From: Gnetum montanum
Lineage: Eukaryota > Streptophyta > Gnetopsida > Gnetales > Gnetaceae
Assembly: GCA_015680685.1 (NCBI GenBank)
Contig: MNCI01002227.1
Location: 591,524 to 655,523 of the forward strand
DNA: 64,000 nucleotides
Direction: 5' to 3'
Shown: positions 1 through 11,145 of the stretch, piece by piece
How the letters are laid out: each line of letters begins with the position of its first letter
How positions within the stretch are numbered: position 1 is the stretch's first letter
The notes under the pieces: generated by a model
Seen by the model: the letters and a program-made list of their open reading frames with translations, nothing else
The model's database searches: none
What the model was told of the DNA's origin: nothing
Translations under genes and position numbers: made by a program

Positions 1-499
1 GATTCTAGTTATGTTCATAAGCTTGGCTACTCCGTATCCCTATTTTCCTTGTCAACGCTAACAATTTGGTGCTACTTCACGTTTTCATTTTATTTTTTAT
101 GTTCTAAATATGTTTTAATAGTGTTATGCTTTTTCAACTTGTGTGTAGGCCTATGCTAAAATGAATCCTGGTTGGCATCCTAGATTGCATAGGAATTGTT
201 TTCCAAAATAGTCCTATGCCTAATATGACTCTACATGAGAAATCACATGTGTGATTTAGGCTTGGGGCCAAAGAGTTCTATCTGTATCTATTGCAAAACT
301 TCAGTGTGATAGTATGGTCACACTTAGTTGCAAATGTTGTTGCTATGATTGTAGAAATCCTTTTGGCAGGTTCATCAAACTATATCCTAGACTACATTAT
401 TGATGATTTTGAGGCTTGGAGTTGAAACATCATGAGACTTCATATTCTACAAGGATCCAACAATTGTCACACATTTGGGAGATGCTAATCTATTCATAG
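1..499. other. unassigned flank left of element H
   Basis: I recognise no gene or repeat family here. All frames have stops and no reverse transcriptase, gag, zinc-knuckle or LTR-end motif is visible. It ends where the TGATAAAG start of the H LTR begins. It may be the DNA into which H inserted, or decayed repeat. Confidence 0.4.
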
Positions 500-1409
500 T
501 GATAAAGTCAATTTTTGTTTGGCTATGATATCATATATCCAATATGGTAGCTACGATATCATATATCCAATATCGTAGCTACGATATCATAGCTCTAATA
601 TCGTTGCACTAGCTACATCATCATATATGTGATATTTTGGGATGCGTGCTAGCCTATAAATACAACATTAAGGCATACAAATTCGCAATAGATTTCATTC
701 AATAGTAGCAAAACTCTTTCATTTTGTTTTTGTGAATTTAGTCTTTAGCACTTGGAAGTGTATTGTTGCAATGTGGTGTTAAGCAATTGTTCAAGTAAAT
801 TGTACTTGGACATAGTTTATGACCAGCAATAAAGATCGAGATTGTTTATCATCATTGCAGCATCCACTTAGTTTTCTTTCTATTTACTTAGAATAATTAT
901 TCTTGTTTTTCCTAGGTAATAATTTACTTTACAAGCACTTTCTTTTACATGTTGAAAGTAAGCAGTATGGATACAACTAGTTTCGAGTGCTAAGTGTAAT
1001 TATCTAGTAACCTAGTAGTGTTATCGTTTGGTACACCCAGTAGTGGTACACTTGGTAATCCCAGCGATGACTACATGAGTTCAAGGCATGTATGATAGAC
1101 CAAGACTATATATCCATTGCCTTAGGATAGAGTAGATTTGTTTACTATTTTACTTAGACTTAAAAACTATTTTGATTTCATCATGTTCATGAGGAGTAGT
1201 AATGGCCCAACAACATCAGTTATCATATATCTCATTGTGAGCTAAACCATATACATAAGCTTCACTAGCTCCATGTGGGAAGACAACGATCTCAAACTTA
1301 AACTAATTGCTAACATATTCACAATGCCTCGTCCACAGATTATGATTTGGTCATATGTGAACACCTGTGACTTATATGGTTAGATGTTGGATTACTTCAC
1401 TACTCATCA
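500..1409 (+). repeat. 5' LTR of element H
   Basis: It starts TGATAAAG and ends CTACTCATCA, followed at once by a primer-binding site. A U3 array of TACGATATCATAT-like palindromes (about 525-640) precedes a TATA box at 655-662. An AATAAAG signal lies near 830. The same sequence occurs in reverse at 23918-24807, and more distantly at 27617-28486 and 39940-40821. Confidence 0.85.
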
Positions 1410-1429
1410 TTAGCACCATTACTAGGGAC
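1410..1429 (+). other. Primer-binding site of H (tRNA-Asp type)
   Basis: It reads TTAGCACCATTACTAGGGAC. Plant tRNA-Asp 3' ends are complementary to TGGCGCCGTTGCCGGGG, and every mismatch is C-to-T or G-to-A. It lies directly after the LTR end, which fixes that boundary. Confidence 0.8.
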
Positions 1430-1438
1430 TAGTTAATG

Positions 1439-1443
1439 TATGC
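1439..1443. repeat. Target-site duplication of E1, left copy
   Basis: TATGC lies immediately before the E1 5' LTR and again at 11028-11032 after the 3' LTR. This 5-bp duplication is typical of Ty3/gypsy integration. Confidence 0.9.
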
Positions 1444-2326
1444 TAATGAATCACCATTTGATGTCGGCCATGACATCGAGTACATGACGTCAGGGTCGCA
1501 ATGTCATGTACATGACATCGAGGCCTAGATCTGATGTTGGATGTCCAACGTCGGGGTATATACCCTAAGTCTATAAATATTGCGCCTGGGCTCTAGTTTT
1601 GGATAAGTTTTTCATTAGTCAGTTTTCAATTTTCAAGCAAGGTCGCAAAGCTCTTGTTGTTTCTTCCCCTTAGAGTTAGAATATTTTTTGAGTACCTGTA
1701 GAAAGAGTCTAAAGTGTGCATGGTTCTTTGTTTAAGCACTGATGTACCTAAGCACAGTAGTGTGACATGAATAAAACAAACTCTTTTGATAATCCTTGCA
1801 ACACTAAGAATAGCTTAATATTTTTCTTATTGCATTTTACTTTCTTGTTCTTTACTTTAATGCATTTGATTAAATAATTTATCTCCAGCAATTAGTGAAC
1901 ATGAGCATGACCACTTCAAGCATTCATATAGTACTTGGTAACCCAGCAACGCTTAACATTTGGTAACCTAGTAGTGTTATATGTGTTCAAGATGTGTTCA
2001 GGAAAGTGGGGTGGTTACTTCTATTAGGCTAGATAGACAATAGACATTAGTTTTCAGTCTACTCTACCATTATTCTTCTTGTAGGTGATTACATCCATAA
2101 AATATAAAAAAAAAACAAAAAATTCATATACCTCAATTACACTTAAACCATACCCTTGAGCCTCACAAGTGTAGTTGGGAAGACAACGAATGTTCTCAAC
2201 GCTATTTCACTTCCTAGAGGAAATATTATATGAGATAACTATAGGTCCATGGAATTCAACTAGATCGCAGGTAATGCCTTAGTAATTCGTATGGTTGGGT
2301 GTAGGGGTACACCTTGCCACTCATCA
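1444..2326 (+). repeat. 5' LTR of E1
   Basis: It begins TAATGAATCACC (first dinucleotide TG decayed to TA; the 3' copy keeps TGATGAATCACC) and ends CCACTCATCA before the primer site. It is 883 bp, whereas the 3' LTR is 280 bp because of an internal deletion. Confidence 0.92.
1455..1579 (+). promoter_or_regulatory. E1 U3 palindrome array and TATA box
   Basis: Short palindromes built on CATGACATCGA and GACGTC are packed here, including a perfect 18-bp palindrome at 1501-1518 (ATGTCATGTACATGACAT) and an imperfect one at 1533-1552. A TATA box (TATAAATA) lies at 1572-1579. This is the expected place for the element's promoter; its activity is inferred. Confidence 0.7.
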
Positions 2327-2347
2327 TTGGTGCTATTGCTAAGGATC
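2327..2347 (+). other. Primer-binding site of E1 (tRNA-Asp type)
   Basis: It begins TTGGTGCTATTGCTAAGGAT and differs from the plant tRNA-Asp complement only by C-to-T and G-to-A changes. It directly abuts the LTR end TCATCA. Confidence 0.85.
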
Positions 2348-2486
2348 TTTTTGTTGTTTTGTGTGTTGTCTAGGACCTAGTGAAAAGTATTTAAATCATT
2401 GGAACGAACCTAAGAGCCATATCTTATTTCACAATTACTACAACAAATTCTCAAAGCACACTATGATTTGAATTCACTAACTGAAA

Positions 2487-5087
2487 ATGTCTTCTTCTAA
2501 CAAGAGCACTTCTTCTCCCAAGTTTGATAACACTCATCCATCAAAGCCTCAACAGTACCGAATTACATATACGCATCTTAATGAGTATGTGCCAAACTTC
2601 ACCTTCATTCTACACCAGGATGAACAACAATGGTGGCATGACATGGAGGGTAACATTGTGTTGCCATCCAATTGTGCTGCTCCTGCAATGCTTTATCAAA
2701 TATTTGCACGATGTGGTCTTCAAGATTGCCATGGGGAATATATTGTTAAAGATGTCGATGTCAAGGATTATCATCCCACTGAAGTACAATGCCTACGAGA
2801 TTGGTAGCCATAGTAGCACTATGAACTTTCAAAGGGAAAAGGGCTTAACAATTCTTCATTCCTGTTATACCAACAAGCTAGTGGGGAATCCTTCTTTGGG
2901 GGCTTTACACTCAATGAAGCTCCTCTCTTTGACTTCGGTGATGGAGGTTAAAACCAGAATCTACACTCCACAGTTCACAATCCTAATTTTGGTAACAAGG
3001 GATCCAATGACAAAGATGGATCTAGAGGGGCAAATCAAGACAGGGATGCTAGCAAGAAGCACAATTAGGATCATGGTTGCGATCCTCAAAGAGGGAGTAG
3101 TAGGCACCATGATGGTGTTGATTCTCCTTCCTCTTCCCCTTCGTCATGTTCTTCTTCTTCTGGTTCTGATTGTGATCGCAAAAGGTGAGATCGTGATGGA
3201 GGTAATTGAAATAAGCGTAATGATCAACATGACCATAATAATCAAGGGGATCATTGAGATAGGCAAGATCAAGGACATAGATGTTCAAAAGAGGCACATT
3301 GCCATGAATGTAGGGGTAGTAGAGGGCATCATAGGTACCATGATCAAGGCCTTGATGAGCCTCTATTTGCTACCCAAAGTATGCTTAACATCACAGAGAC
3401 AATCAGAACTCCAACAAGGCATGTGAAAGATAGTCAAATTAAATGATTAGACATGAACAATATTCCTCGATTTGAAAGAGGATATAACTCTAATATGCAA
3501 AATCATCTTCAAGCTTTCCAAGATGCATGTGCCTTACAAAACATAGAGAATGAGTGGCAGAAATTGAAGTTGTTTCCCAGGAAAGTCATCAAAGAAGCAG
3601 AGAATTGATACTAGTCCTTAGAACTAAAATCTATCAGACGATGAAGTACCATGCTTGAAATATTCAATGATAAGTATCAAACATACTCTTGGGTGTCCAA
3701 CTTAAGGAAGCAAATTCAAGGGTGGAAACAAGGAACACACAAACCCTTGGATGCCACCATTGGCTGATACTATGCCTTGATGTACAAATCCCCTAGCCAT
3801 GGTTATTCTCAATTGGCTCAAATTCACCACATTGTAGACAATCTTTGTAACGAAATGAGGAAAACCCTTGGTCTCTATACCCAAGGGTGATTGTCAGAAC
3901 TAACTATTCATTAGGTACAAAGGTTAATAGAGTAGGTCATCAAAGAGGAGGGTGAACTAAGAAAAAGAGAAAGTGTGGAGGAGTATAACCACGATCCTTC
4001 CATTCGCAAGTAGGAGGTTCAATTCTGCGACAGTGAGGATGAATCCATATTTGATGAGGAAATGTATAAGAAATCCTTACCACTTCAACAATTCCAATCT
4101 AAACTTACAGCCAAGGTTGATCAGTTAAGAGACTCCATGGATAGTTGATTTCGAGCTATTCTCAAAATTCCTAAAGAGTCATGAGAACAAGCTGGTGCTC
4201 TTGAGCGCAGAAGGCACAAAGAAGCTGAACGTGCATATTACAAAGGTAAGGGCAAGATTGCTACAATAGACAAGATTGCAGATAGCGAATCATATGATGA
4301 TTGTGGGTGTGACATTTGTCAGTATGAACATCCTAAGGGATGTTGCCCCATTGTGTCATATCTACAAGAATCCGGGATGTATGCCTTACATCCACGACTT
4401 ACACAAAGGCAAACATCTAGAAGGTTACCTTATGCTCAAGGTAATCTCAAGCAGTTTCACTAACAACAACTGTATTATCCAAGTGGAGCTCCACCACAAT
4501 CATGGGCACTTGCACTACCAAGGCAACACTACCCTTACCGGCAGCCCAATCCATATGGTTACCACATTCAATAACCCATGTCTCCACGTGACTCTTCCAA
4601 TCATGTTTCTAATATTTAGCCTTACTACCACCCTTTTGATTACTATCGAACTTTTTCTCCACATGAAAAAAGGGATAACACCTCCTATCCATATCCTCCT
4701 TTTGTCCTTGCACATGCTTCTCCCATAGTTGCACAACTACCACCTGCTGCACGAATGCAAGGTGAACTACCTGCTCAACCACAACAACGCAATGCTACAA
4801 GGGTTGTTAATTGGCAATCCAATCATCAATTGAAGGGTTCAATTGCCCGATCAAAGAAAAGACCTTTCTTTCAACCCCATAGTCCACCTAAGCCTTCACC
4901 TATACTTGTGGTTAACAACCCTGCTCTTGCCTCTTCCTCTATATTCAATTCCTTCGAGCCTCCTTCAAACCAAACTCTACCAAGGATCTATAGCGTAATG
5001 CTTACTCATACCATGTCTAATTGGATTCGTGTAGGAAAACTTCCCAAGAAATTAGCTAATCTTAGAAGTCGTCTAATTTATTTGTAG
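2487..5087 (+). pseudogene. E1 gag, degenerate
   Basis: Gag polyprotein, the capsid/nucleocapsid precursor. The start ATG at 2487 gives MSSSNKS, matching the E2 start at 13087. One frame runs through with many stops. Order: N-terminal conserved block (HQDEQQWWHDMEGNIVLP-like), a Ser/Arg/His/Asp-rich linker, the core gag domain from about 3450 (LDMNNIPRFE, then WQKLKLFP, then LEIFNDKYQ), and a CX2CX3HX4C knuckle near 4308 (CDICQYEHPKGCC). A Pro/Gln/Tyr-rich tail follows up to the protease. A longer open frame (2524-3426) lies out of phase and is a shadow. Strong similarity to E2 gag supports the call. Confidence 0.85.
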
Positions 5088-5700
5088 ATTACTAGGAATG
5101 AACTATGCTAGGCTCTTCTCAACTCAAGTTTAGGTATTAATTTGATTTTTCATGAGATGTACACTACTTGGAACCTACCTCCTCTTAAGAAGAGTAACAT
5201 CAAATTGAAATTGGTAGACTAGTCCATCATTGTTCCATTAGGACTGGTAGAAGACATTGTGACCACCATCTATGGGTGGTCTTATCCTATTGATTTCTTG
5301 GTAATCAAAATGGAAAATTGCAAAGGGACTTTCCAATCATAATGGAAAGGGCATGGCTAAGCACCATAGATGCAAGAATGGGTATCAAAGATCTTTCCTT
5401 GGAAATCTCTAAAGAAAATGCATTTCAAAAGATTGAGAAGAAGAGAGTTCTAAGCATCACGTACAATGATAGCGGGTGCAATTGTGTGCAGAAAATTTGG
5501 GCCATCAAGCAAGCATTCATCTCTTCATGCAAGTAGTGTGCACTAGAAGTAGAAATTGAAAGGTGTCTATATGTAGTAGCCACAAAATAGGAGGGCACCC
5601 AGTGGCTAACTACTAATTCAAAAAGTAGCATACTTTGCATAGAACCAGCTGAGAGCCTAACATGTGAATATGTCACGAGCATGAATGAACTTGAACAAGT
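5088..5700 (+). pseudogene. E1 aspartic protease region, degenerate
   Basis: It continues from gag without a frame change. The expected active site, seen as LLDLGSGVNLI in E2, is here ALLNSSLGINLI, so the catalytic Asp codon has become Asn. A one-base loss near 5325 shifts the frame before a block reading MERAWLST, the counterpart of MGRAWLST in E2. The protease would have cut Gag-Pol; this copy could not. Confidence 0.7.
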
Positions 5701-5736
5701 TCATCACCAACTCTCTGAAGATACAAATGATGATAC

Positions 5737-7398
5737 TCATTGGAGAGAGTTGGAAATTCCTGGGAAATTTAAGCAAGAGTCCCTTGAATTAAAAACATTA
5801 CCAGCTTGAATGGAATACATGTTTTTGAAAAATAAGAAGCTAGTTATAATCAATGCAAGACTTGCTCCAAAACAAAAAAAAAAAGGGATGTTGTTGAAAG
5901 TAGCTGAAAGATGGTCAGTAGCTTTTGCTGGGTCATATTTTGAAATCACAAGGATTGATCCTAGGATATGCCAGCATTGCATTTACACCAACCTAACCAT
6001 GAAGCCAAAATGATATTCATAGAGGCAACTAAATCCCAAATTGAAGCAAATTGTCAAGGAGGAAATCGAGCAACTTCTCAAGTAGGGTTCATCTATCCCA
6101 TTGCAGATAGTGAGTGGATTAGTCCATTCATAATTGTACCAAAGAAATGTGGTAAGTGGTAGTTTTGCATTGATTTCAGGTTGTTAAATATGGCAACATT
6201 CAAGGATCACTTTCCATTGCCATTTGTTGACCAGGTGCTTGACACAATATTAGGGCATTGCTACTACAGCTTCCTAGATGGTTAGAGTGGCTATAACCAA
6301 ATCCAAATTGCACCAGAGAACTAAGAAAAGACAACATTTACAAGTCCTTGGGGGGCTTTTGCATATCATAAGATGTCATTTGGTCTATGTAATGCTTTTG
6401 CCATATTTCAATGCCTAGTCTTAAGCATCTTTCAACAGCAGATCAATAGTGGTGTAGAAGTCTTCATGGATGACTTCTCCACCTATGGAGCTACATTTAA
6501 GCAAGCCTTGGACCTCCTTGAGTAAGTGCTAAAATGATGTGTTGAAACTAACTTGTGGCTCAATTAGCAGAAAAGTCACCTCATGGTCCAGGAGGGCATT
6601 ATATTGGGGCACAAAATATCACAAGCAGGAATTGAGGTGGACCTTGAAAAAATAAGGGTCATCCAAGAAATAACCCACTAGACGAAAATAGTTAAATATG
6701 TTTGATCATTCCTTGAACACACTAGCTACTACCGATGATTCATAGAAAATTTCTCTAAGATTGCAAAATCGTTGGTCGAGCTAACAAAGAAAGTTGCTTC
6801 CTTTGTCTAGACCACAGAGTGTGAGGAAGCATTCCAACAACTAAAGGAAAAGCTTGTAGCAACCCCAATCCTACAAGCATTGGACTGGTCTGGACCATTT
6901 CACATCATGATGGATGCATTGAATTATGCTTTGGGAGCTACGCTAACATAGTTAGATAACAAGAAACATCCATACTACATCCACTGCGTTAGCCGAAGCA
7001 TTGTGGATGCACAATTGAACTATACCACTACAGAAAAAGAATTGATGACAATGATGTTTGCTCTAGAGAAGTTCAAGAATTATGTGCTTGAATACAAGAT
7101 GTTTATGTACATAGATCACAGTGTCATCTGCTTCTTAATGAACAAACCAATGGTAAGGCCTCGTGTCATATGATGATTGGTGATCTTGCAAGAATTTAAT
7201 CTTACAATGATAGATCGAAAGGGCACTAATAATGTGGTCACTAATCACTTGTCTCGATTGCGATGGGATGACAAAGAGGACAAAAACCCATTATTTGATA
7301 CATTTCCTGATGAACTTCTCTTTGTTGGAGCAATAACTGAACAAATGTCCAATGAGCCAAAATGGTATGATGACATTCTCACTTATCTTCTCACTTAG
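5737..7398 (+). pseudogene. E1 reverse transcriptase and RNase H, degenerate
   Basis: The RT lead-in reads VIINARLAPKQK and IDPRICQH. A one-base loss near 6083 changes frame, and the rest of pol stays in that frame. Visible RT blocks are FIYPIADSEWISP, CIDFRLLNMATFKDHFPLP, SGYNQI, AYHKMSFGLCNA and the catalytic FMDDFSTYG at 6463-6489. The RNase H part (about 6890-7170) shows ALNYALGATLT, TTEKELM and IDHSVI, followed by the NHLSRLRWD tether. The blocks are Athila/Tat-like. Several in-frame stops remain. Confidence 0.88.
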
Positions 7399-8712
7399 AA
7401 GATGCCACAAGGGTTGGACCATTGGAGGAAACTATAGTTTCTTCACCAGGTAAAGCACTTCATGAAGATCAACGGACACCTCTACAAGGTATGCACCAAT
7501 GGCTTGGTTCGTTGGTATGTCCCTAATGCCAATCAACTACATGTTCTCTAAGACACTCATGAAGGTCCTTGTGGAGGACACTATGTTGGGAGATGCATGG
7601 CCATTAAAATCCTGATGGCAGGGTACTACTAGCCAACATTCTTCAAGGATGCTCACCATTTTATCTACTCTTGTGAACGATGCCAATGAGATGATGGAAT
7701 AACTACTTGAATGGAGGAACCTCAATAATGGATTCAACTATTAGAACCATTCAACATTTGGAGCATTGATTTCATGGGTCTCATCATGCCCATGTCAAAT
7801 GGGAAGGCGTACATCATAGTTGTTGTTGACTATTATATGAAATGGGTAGAAGCAATAGCCATCATCAACTGTACATCCTCTACTGTTGTTCAGTTTGTAC
7901 AACAAAATGTTGTAAATAGGTTTGTTGTGCCACGTGCATTAATTTCTAACAATGGAACTCATTTTATAGGCACTACTTTTTAAAAGCTCATGTAACTCTT
8001 GGGGGTTGAACACAAACTCACAACACTTTACCATCCCCAAGCTAATGGTCAAGCTAAGGTTACCAATAGGGAAATCACAAGAATACTAACAAGAACTGTT
8101 AGCAAGTATAAGAAGGACTAGAGCACAAAACTCAACGATGCCCTTGTGGCCTACTGCTCAATTTGGAAACTTTCTATAGGCTACTCTCCCTATGAGCTTG
8201 TGTACAACAAACTACCAACACTTCTTATCCAATCTGAAATCTGTACACTTTCAATGACTTGTGAGCTTAACCTTGACTTAAGTCTAGCCCAAAAGAAAAG
8301 ACTAATGAATCTCAACCTACTAGATGAAAATCGATTAGTGGCCTTATCATCTAATGAGTTACACAAAGCTTATAACAAAAAGTGTCATGACATAAAAATT
8401 AGAAAAGTTAAATTTCAACTAGGAGATAAGGTTCTCTACTAGAACCCCACACACATACCTCAATGAACTAAGTTCTAGATGTTGTGGGAAGGACCTTATA
8501 TCATTTATGAAACTTTTCCTTTAGGAGCCATGATGATCTATAAATCTAAGAGCCCAAACAAGAAACAGTTGGTCAACATCCAATAAATTAAGCCTTTTCA
8601 TGAGCATATGCTAGCTAACACAACAAGCACCTCATTCGATAGACAACCATGCTCCATATTTCGGATCTCCTCCTTTCAACTTAATCATGGGGGAGATGGC
8701 CAATCATGCTAA
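7399..8712 (+). pseudogene. E1 integrase, degenerate
   Basis: It joins element cDNA to chromosomal DNA. The HHCC zinc-binding part is visible (HEGPCGGHYVG, then CERCQ). The core follows: SIDFMGL with the first catalytic Asp, ISNNGTHF where the second Asp is Asn, and QANGQAKVTN where the catalytic Glu position is Lys (codon 8056-8058). The C-terminal part has LGDKVLY and LWEGPYII and ends at the stop at 8710. No chromodomain is seen. The Glu-to-Lys change is shared with E2. Confidence 0.85.
8684..8699 (+). promoter_or_regulatory. Extra polypurine-tract-like site at the end of E1 pol
   Basis: ATCATGGGGGAGATGG overlaps the last integrase codons and shares the TCATGGGGG core of the PPT before the 3' LTR. 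E2 has the same core at 19273-19280, and R2 at 33499-33512 (minus). A second priming role is inferred only. Confidence 0.35.
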
Positions 8713-10732
8713 CCATTCAAGTGGCTCCTCAGTTTTTCAACTTTTTTATTTTATACACTTTTCATTTTACAACCTTTTTTTTCTATGTTATTAATCTTTT
8801 CTAATTTTTATTTTACACCATCGTTAGTACATTTGATATTTCTTGAATAATTTACACTTTCTTCTATGTTTTCTTTTATTTGGTGTGATTTTCTAACTTT
8901 TTTTTAATAAGTGCCAGGTACATTGGTAATGCGTTACTTGATGGTGGTATGTACTATTTTTGTTATTTGATTGTTGGTGTCAAGTTTCTTGCTTTGAATT
9001 TCATTATAGATAATTAGGACATGGTTTCTTTTTCATGAAATAGGCAATGAGTTCATAACGTCCACACACTATGGTTTTCCTTGTTTTGGAAACATGCAGT
9101 CCCTTTTTCATTAATAAAATTTTAATAAATTTGTGACGTTGGTAGTTTCCAAAATTGGGAAGGATTCAAAGGTTTGAATAGGGTGTGGCTTTAAGGGGAT
9201 TCAATATTCTTTGTACTTTTTTATTTGCCTAGGTGCATGTGCGTTTTCGTGAATTTCTTACCGTTCCATGCCAATCAATAAAGGAAGATGAATAAGTCCT
9301 TGCATGGTGTGGTTCTCAATAGAAAAAAAAAACAATGAGAATTCAAAGCACATACCTTGGACAACATAAATGCATACATCCTTACATGGTATGGTTCTCA
9401 TTAAGAAAAAAAAAACAAAGATGAGGATTCAAAGCACACCCCTTGGACAAAATAAATGCATGTGTCTTTGCATGGTGTGGTTCCCATTTCAAAAAAAAAA
9501 AAAAGGAATTCAAAGCATATCCATTAGACAAAATAAATGGGCTAAAAGAACTAATTATGGGGATTGTCTTCTCTAACTAAGGCCCTTTCTCACTTCCTAT
9601 GTCTTTTCTAATTTGGAATAGTGGTTATTCTATGGGAGCACTCTTGTGTCTCAGGGGATGGATTGGTCTTAAAATGTCAATGTGAAGTCATTGAATGTGG
9701 TTTGTTTTGGTCTTGACTAAGGATGGATCCTATCAAGTCATTTAACCATAGAATCCACAAGGGACTTCATGTGACCATAATTAGGAACACCATTCCACTC
9801 TCTCTTTCTCTTATCCATCTATGGTTTTCATGTTCCATCTCACTACTAGTTTCATGTTTTGGTTCAATGTCTTGGTTTGATGTGTTGAAATTCTTAGTTA
9901 GTTACTTCTATATTTTTGTACTTAACCTTCTGTCACCGTTAATCATCCACAGAGCCCATAGACTCTTTGGTTTAAAGTTATGCAAGGGCATAAAAGGCTT
10001 GTGCCTGCTTTGGGAAGGATTCACTTGCATATCCTTTGGTTGGGTTACTTAAGTTCTTTACCCTTAGACATTTTCACAATCAAATTCTTTTTTGTTTATC
10101 CCATCAATGACATCCAATTGTGCATATTTTCACAATATTTTTCAAGTGAACTTTTCTTTTTATTATTGTGAATTCTTATACCCTCTTCAAATATTTCCTT
10201 ATGTTAAATGTTTTTTAGATCTAGTGGATCACTTATCTATTTTACCCTATTTGTCAACCTTCCCGCTAATACTACTCAAAGAAACCAATATACCACAATC
10301 ACAACTTAGCCAAGTGTAGCCATCAATGAGACAAGGCATTTAATCACTATGTGTTTCACATTACATACTAATTCATGATCTTGTTGTGATTGTAGTGAGA
10401 AGCATGGGCTGGAAGAAGGACTATCTTCACCAAGGATGATGCAACAATATCACACAATGAGGTTTGTTCATGATCGAAGGATCTCTTCTCTCTTTCATTT
10501 TCCTGCTACCAAGAGGTGTTGAATGTCAATATTCTCTAGGGCATTCACTCCTCTTCTCATGAACACTCAATGTTATACAAATTGTAATTCCGTACACTTG
10601 GGCACTCAGAGTCTGTATGTCTATTTCATCTGAGTCAATTTTTCATGTCAATCAATAATACCATACCTACCCAATATGTTATATTATAAAGAACTTGTTC
10701 CTTCTCTTCTTCACTTAATAATGAGTTTTCAT
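8713..10732 (+). other. E1 untranslated region between integrase and 3' LTR
   Basis: About 2 kb with no supported ORF. It starts T-rich and carries short tandem repeats at 9299-9541. The matching stretch of E2 (19302-21208) is clearly related, for example the LHMVW-like block around GCATGGTGTGGTTC, so it belongs to the element. No envelope-type reading frame is visible. Confidence 0.7.
9299..9541 (+). repeat. Three tandem copies of an ~83-bp unit in the E1 3' region
   Basis: Copies start at 9299, 9381 and 9467. Each reads roughly TGCATGGTGTGGTTC, an A-run, ATTCAAAGCACACC, then ATAAATGCAT. E2 has only one clear copy (about 19882-19985), so E1 or its parent expanded it. The A-runs vary in length. 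Confidence 0.8.
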
Positions 10733-10747
10733 TTAGTCATGGGGGCA
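10733..10747 (+). promoter_or_regulatory. Polypurine tract of E1
   Basis: TTTAGTCATGGGGGCA immediately precedes the 3' LTR start TGATGAATC. The same core precedes the 3' LTRs of E2, R1 and R2. It would have primed plus-strand DNA synthesis. Confidence 0.7.
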
Positions 10748-11027
10748 TGATGAATCACCGTTTGATGTTGGTTACGATGTTGGGGTCACGACATCAAATG
10801 TCCAACATCAGGGTATATACCCTAAGTCTATAAATATCGTGCCTAGGCTCCAATTTTGGATAAGTTTTTCATTAGTCAATTTTCAGTTTTTAAGAAAGGT
10901 TATAAAGCTCTTGTTGTTTCTTCCCCCTAGAGTTAAAATATTTTTTGAGTGCCTACAGAAGGTATGGTATAATATAACACCTTAGTGATTCGTATGGTTG
11001 GGCATAGGGGTACCTGGCCACTCATCA
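10748..11027 (+). repeat. 3' LTR of E1, internally deleted
   Basis: It starts TGATGAATCACC and ends CCACTCATCA. It matches the first and last parts of the 5' LTR, including the TATA box at 10829-10836. About 0.6 kb is missing between CCTACAGAA near 10963 and the final ~65 bp, and the U3 palindromes are shorter. The TATGC duplication follows. Confidence 0.9.
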
Positions 11028-11032
11028 TATGC
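11028..11032. repeat. Target-site duplication of E1, right copy
   Basis: TATGC, identical to 1439-1443. H sequence resumes immediately after it. Confidence 0.9.
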
Positions 11033-11145
11033 TAAGTAATTAATTTCATGAAGTTCATTGTATCAAAATTCAAAGTTAAAAACTCTTAACCTAAACAAGT
11101 AAGCACATTTAACCACATGTCTTAAACCACAACATTGCTTCAAAC

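Larger units (their letters stand above)
1444..11027 (+). mobile_element. E1: full-length, degenerate Athila-like Ty3/gypsy retrotransposon inside H
   Basis: The order is 5' LTR, tRNA-Asp primer site, gag, protease, RT, RNase H, integrase, long untranslated 3' region, polypurine tract, 3' LTR, flanked by TATGC on both sides. It landed about 30 bp after the H primer site. Gag-protease reads in one frame to about 5325, and pol from about 6060 to 8712 in another, with many stops but few frameshifts. RT motifs of the FMDDFSTYG type and the primer site point to the Athila/Tat lineage. There is no chromodomain and no visible envelope-like ORF. Confidence 0.92.

Noticed and set aside
2524-3426. 300-residue open frame, the longest in the left part
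   Set aside because: It is out of phase with the gag frame that starts at 2487 and continues in phase with E2 gag motifs. Its composition is that of a shifted repeat-rich linker.
9723-10319. Overlapping plus-strand frames in the E1 3' region, possible envelope gene
   Set aside because: No similarity to the corresponding E2 region at the protein level, low-complexity hydrophobic composition, different frames. Nothing supports coding.
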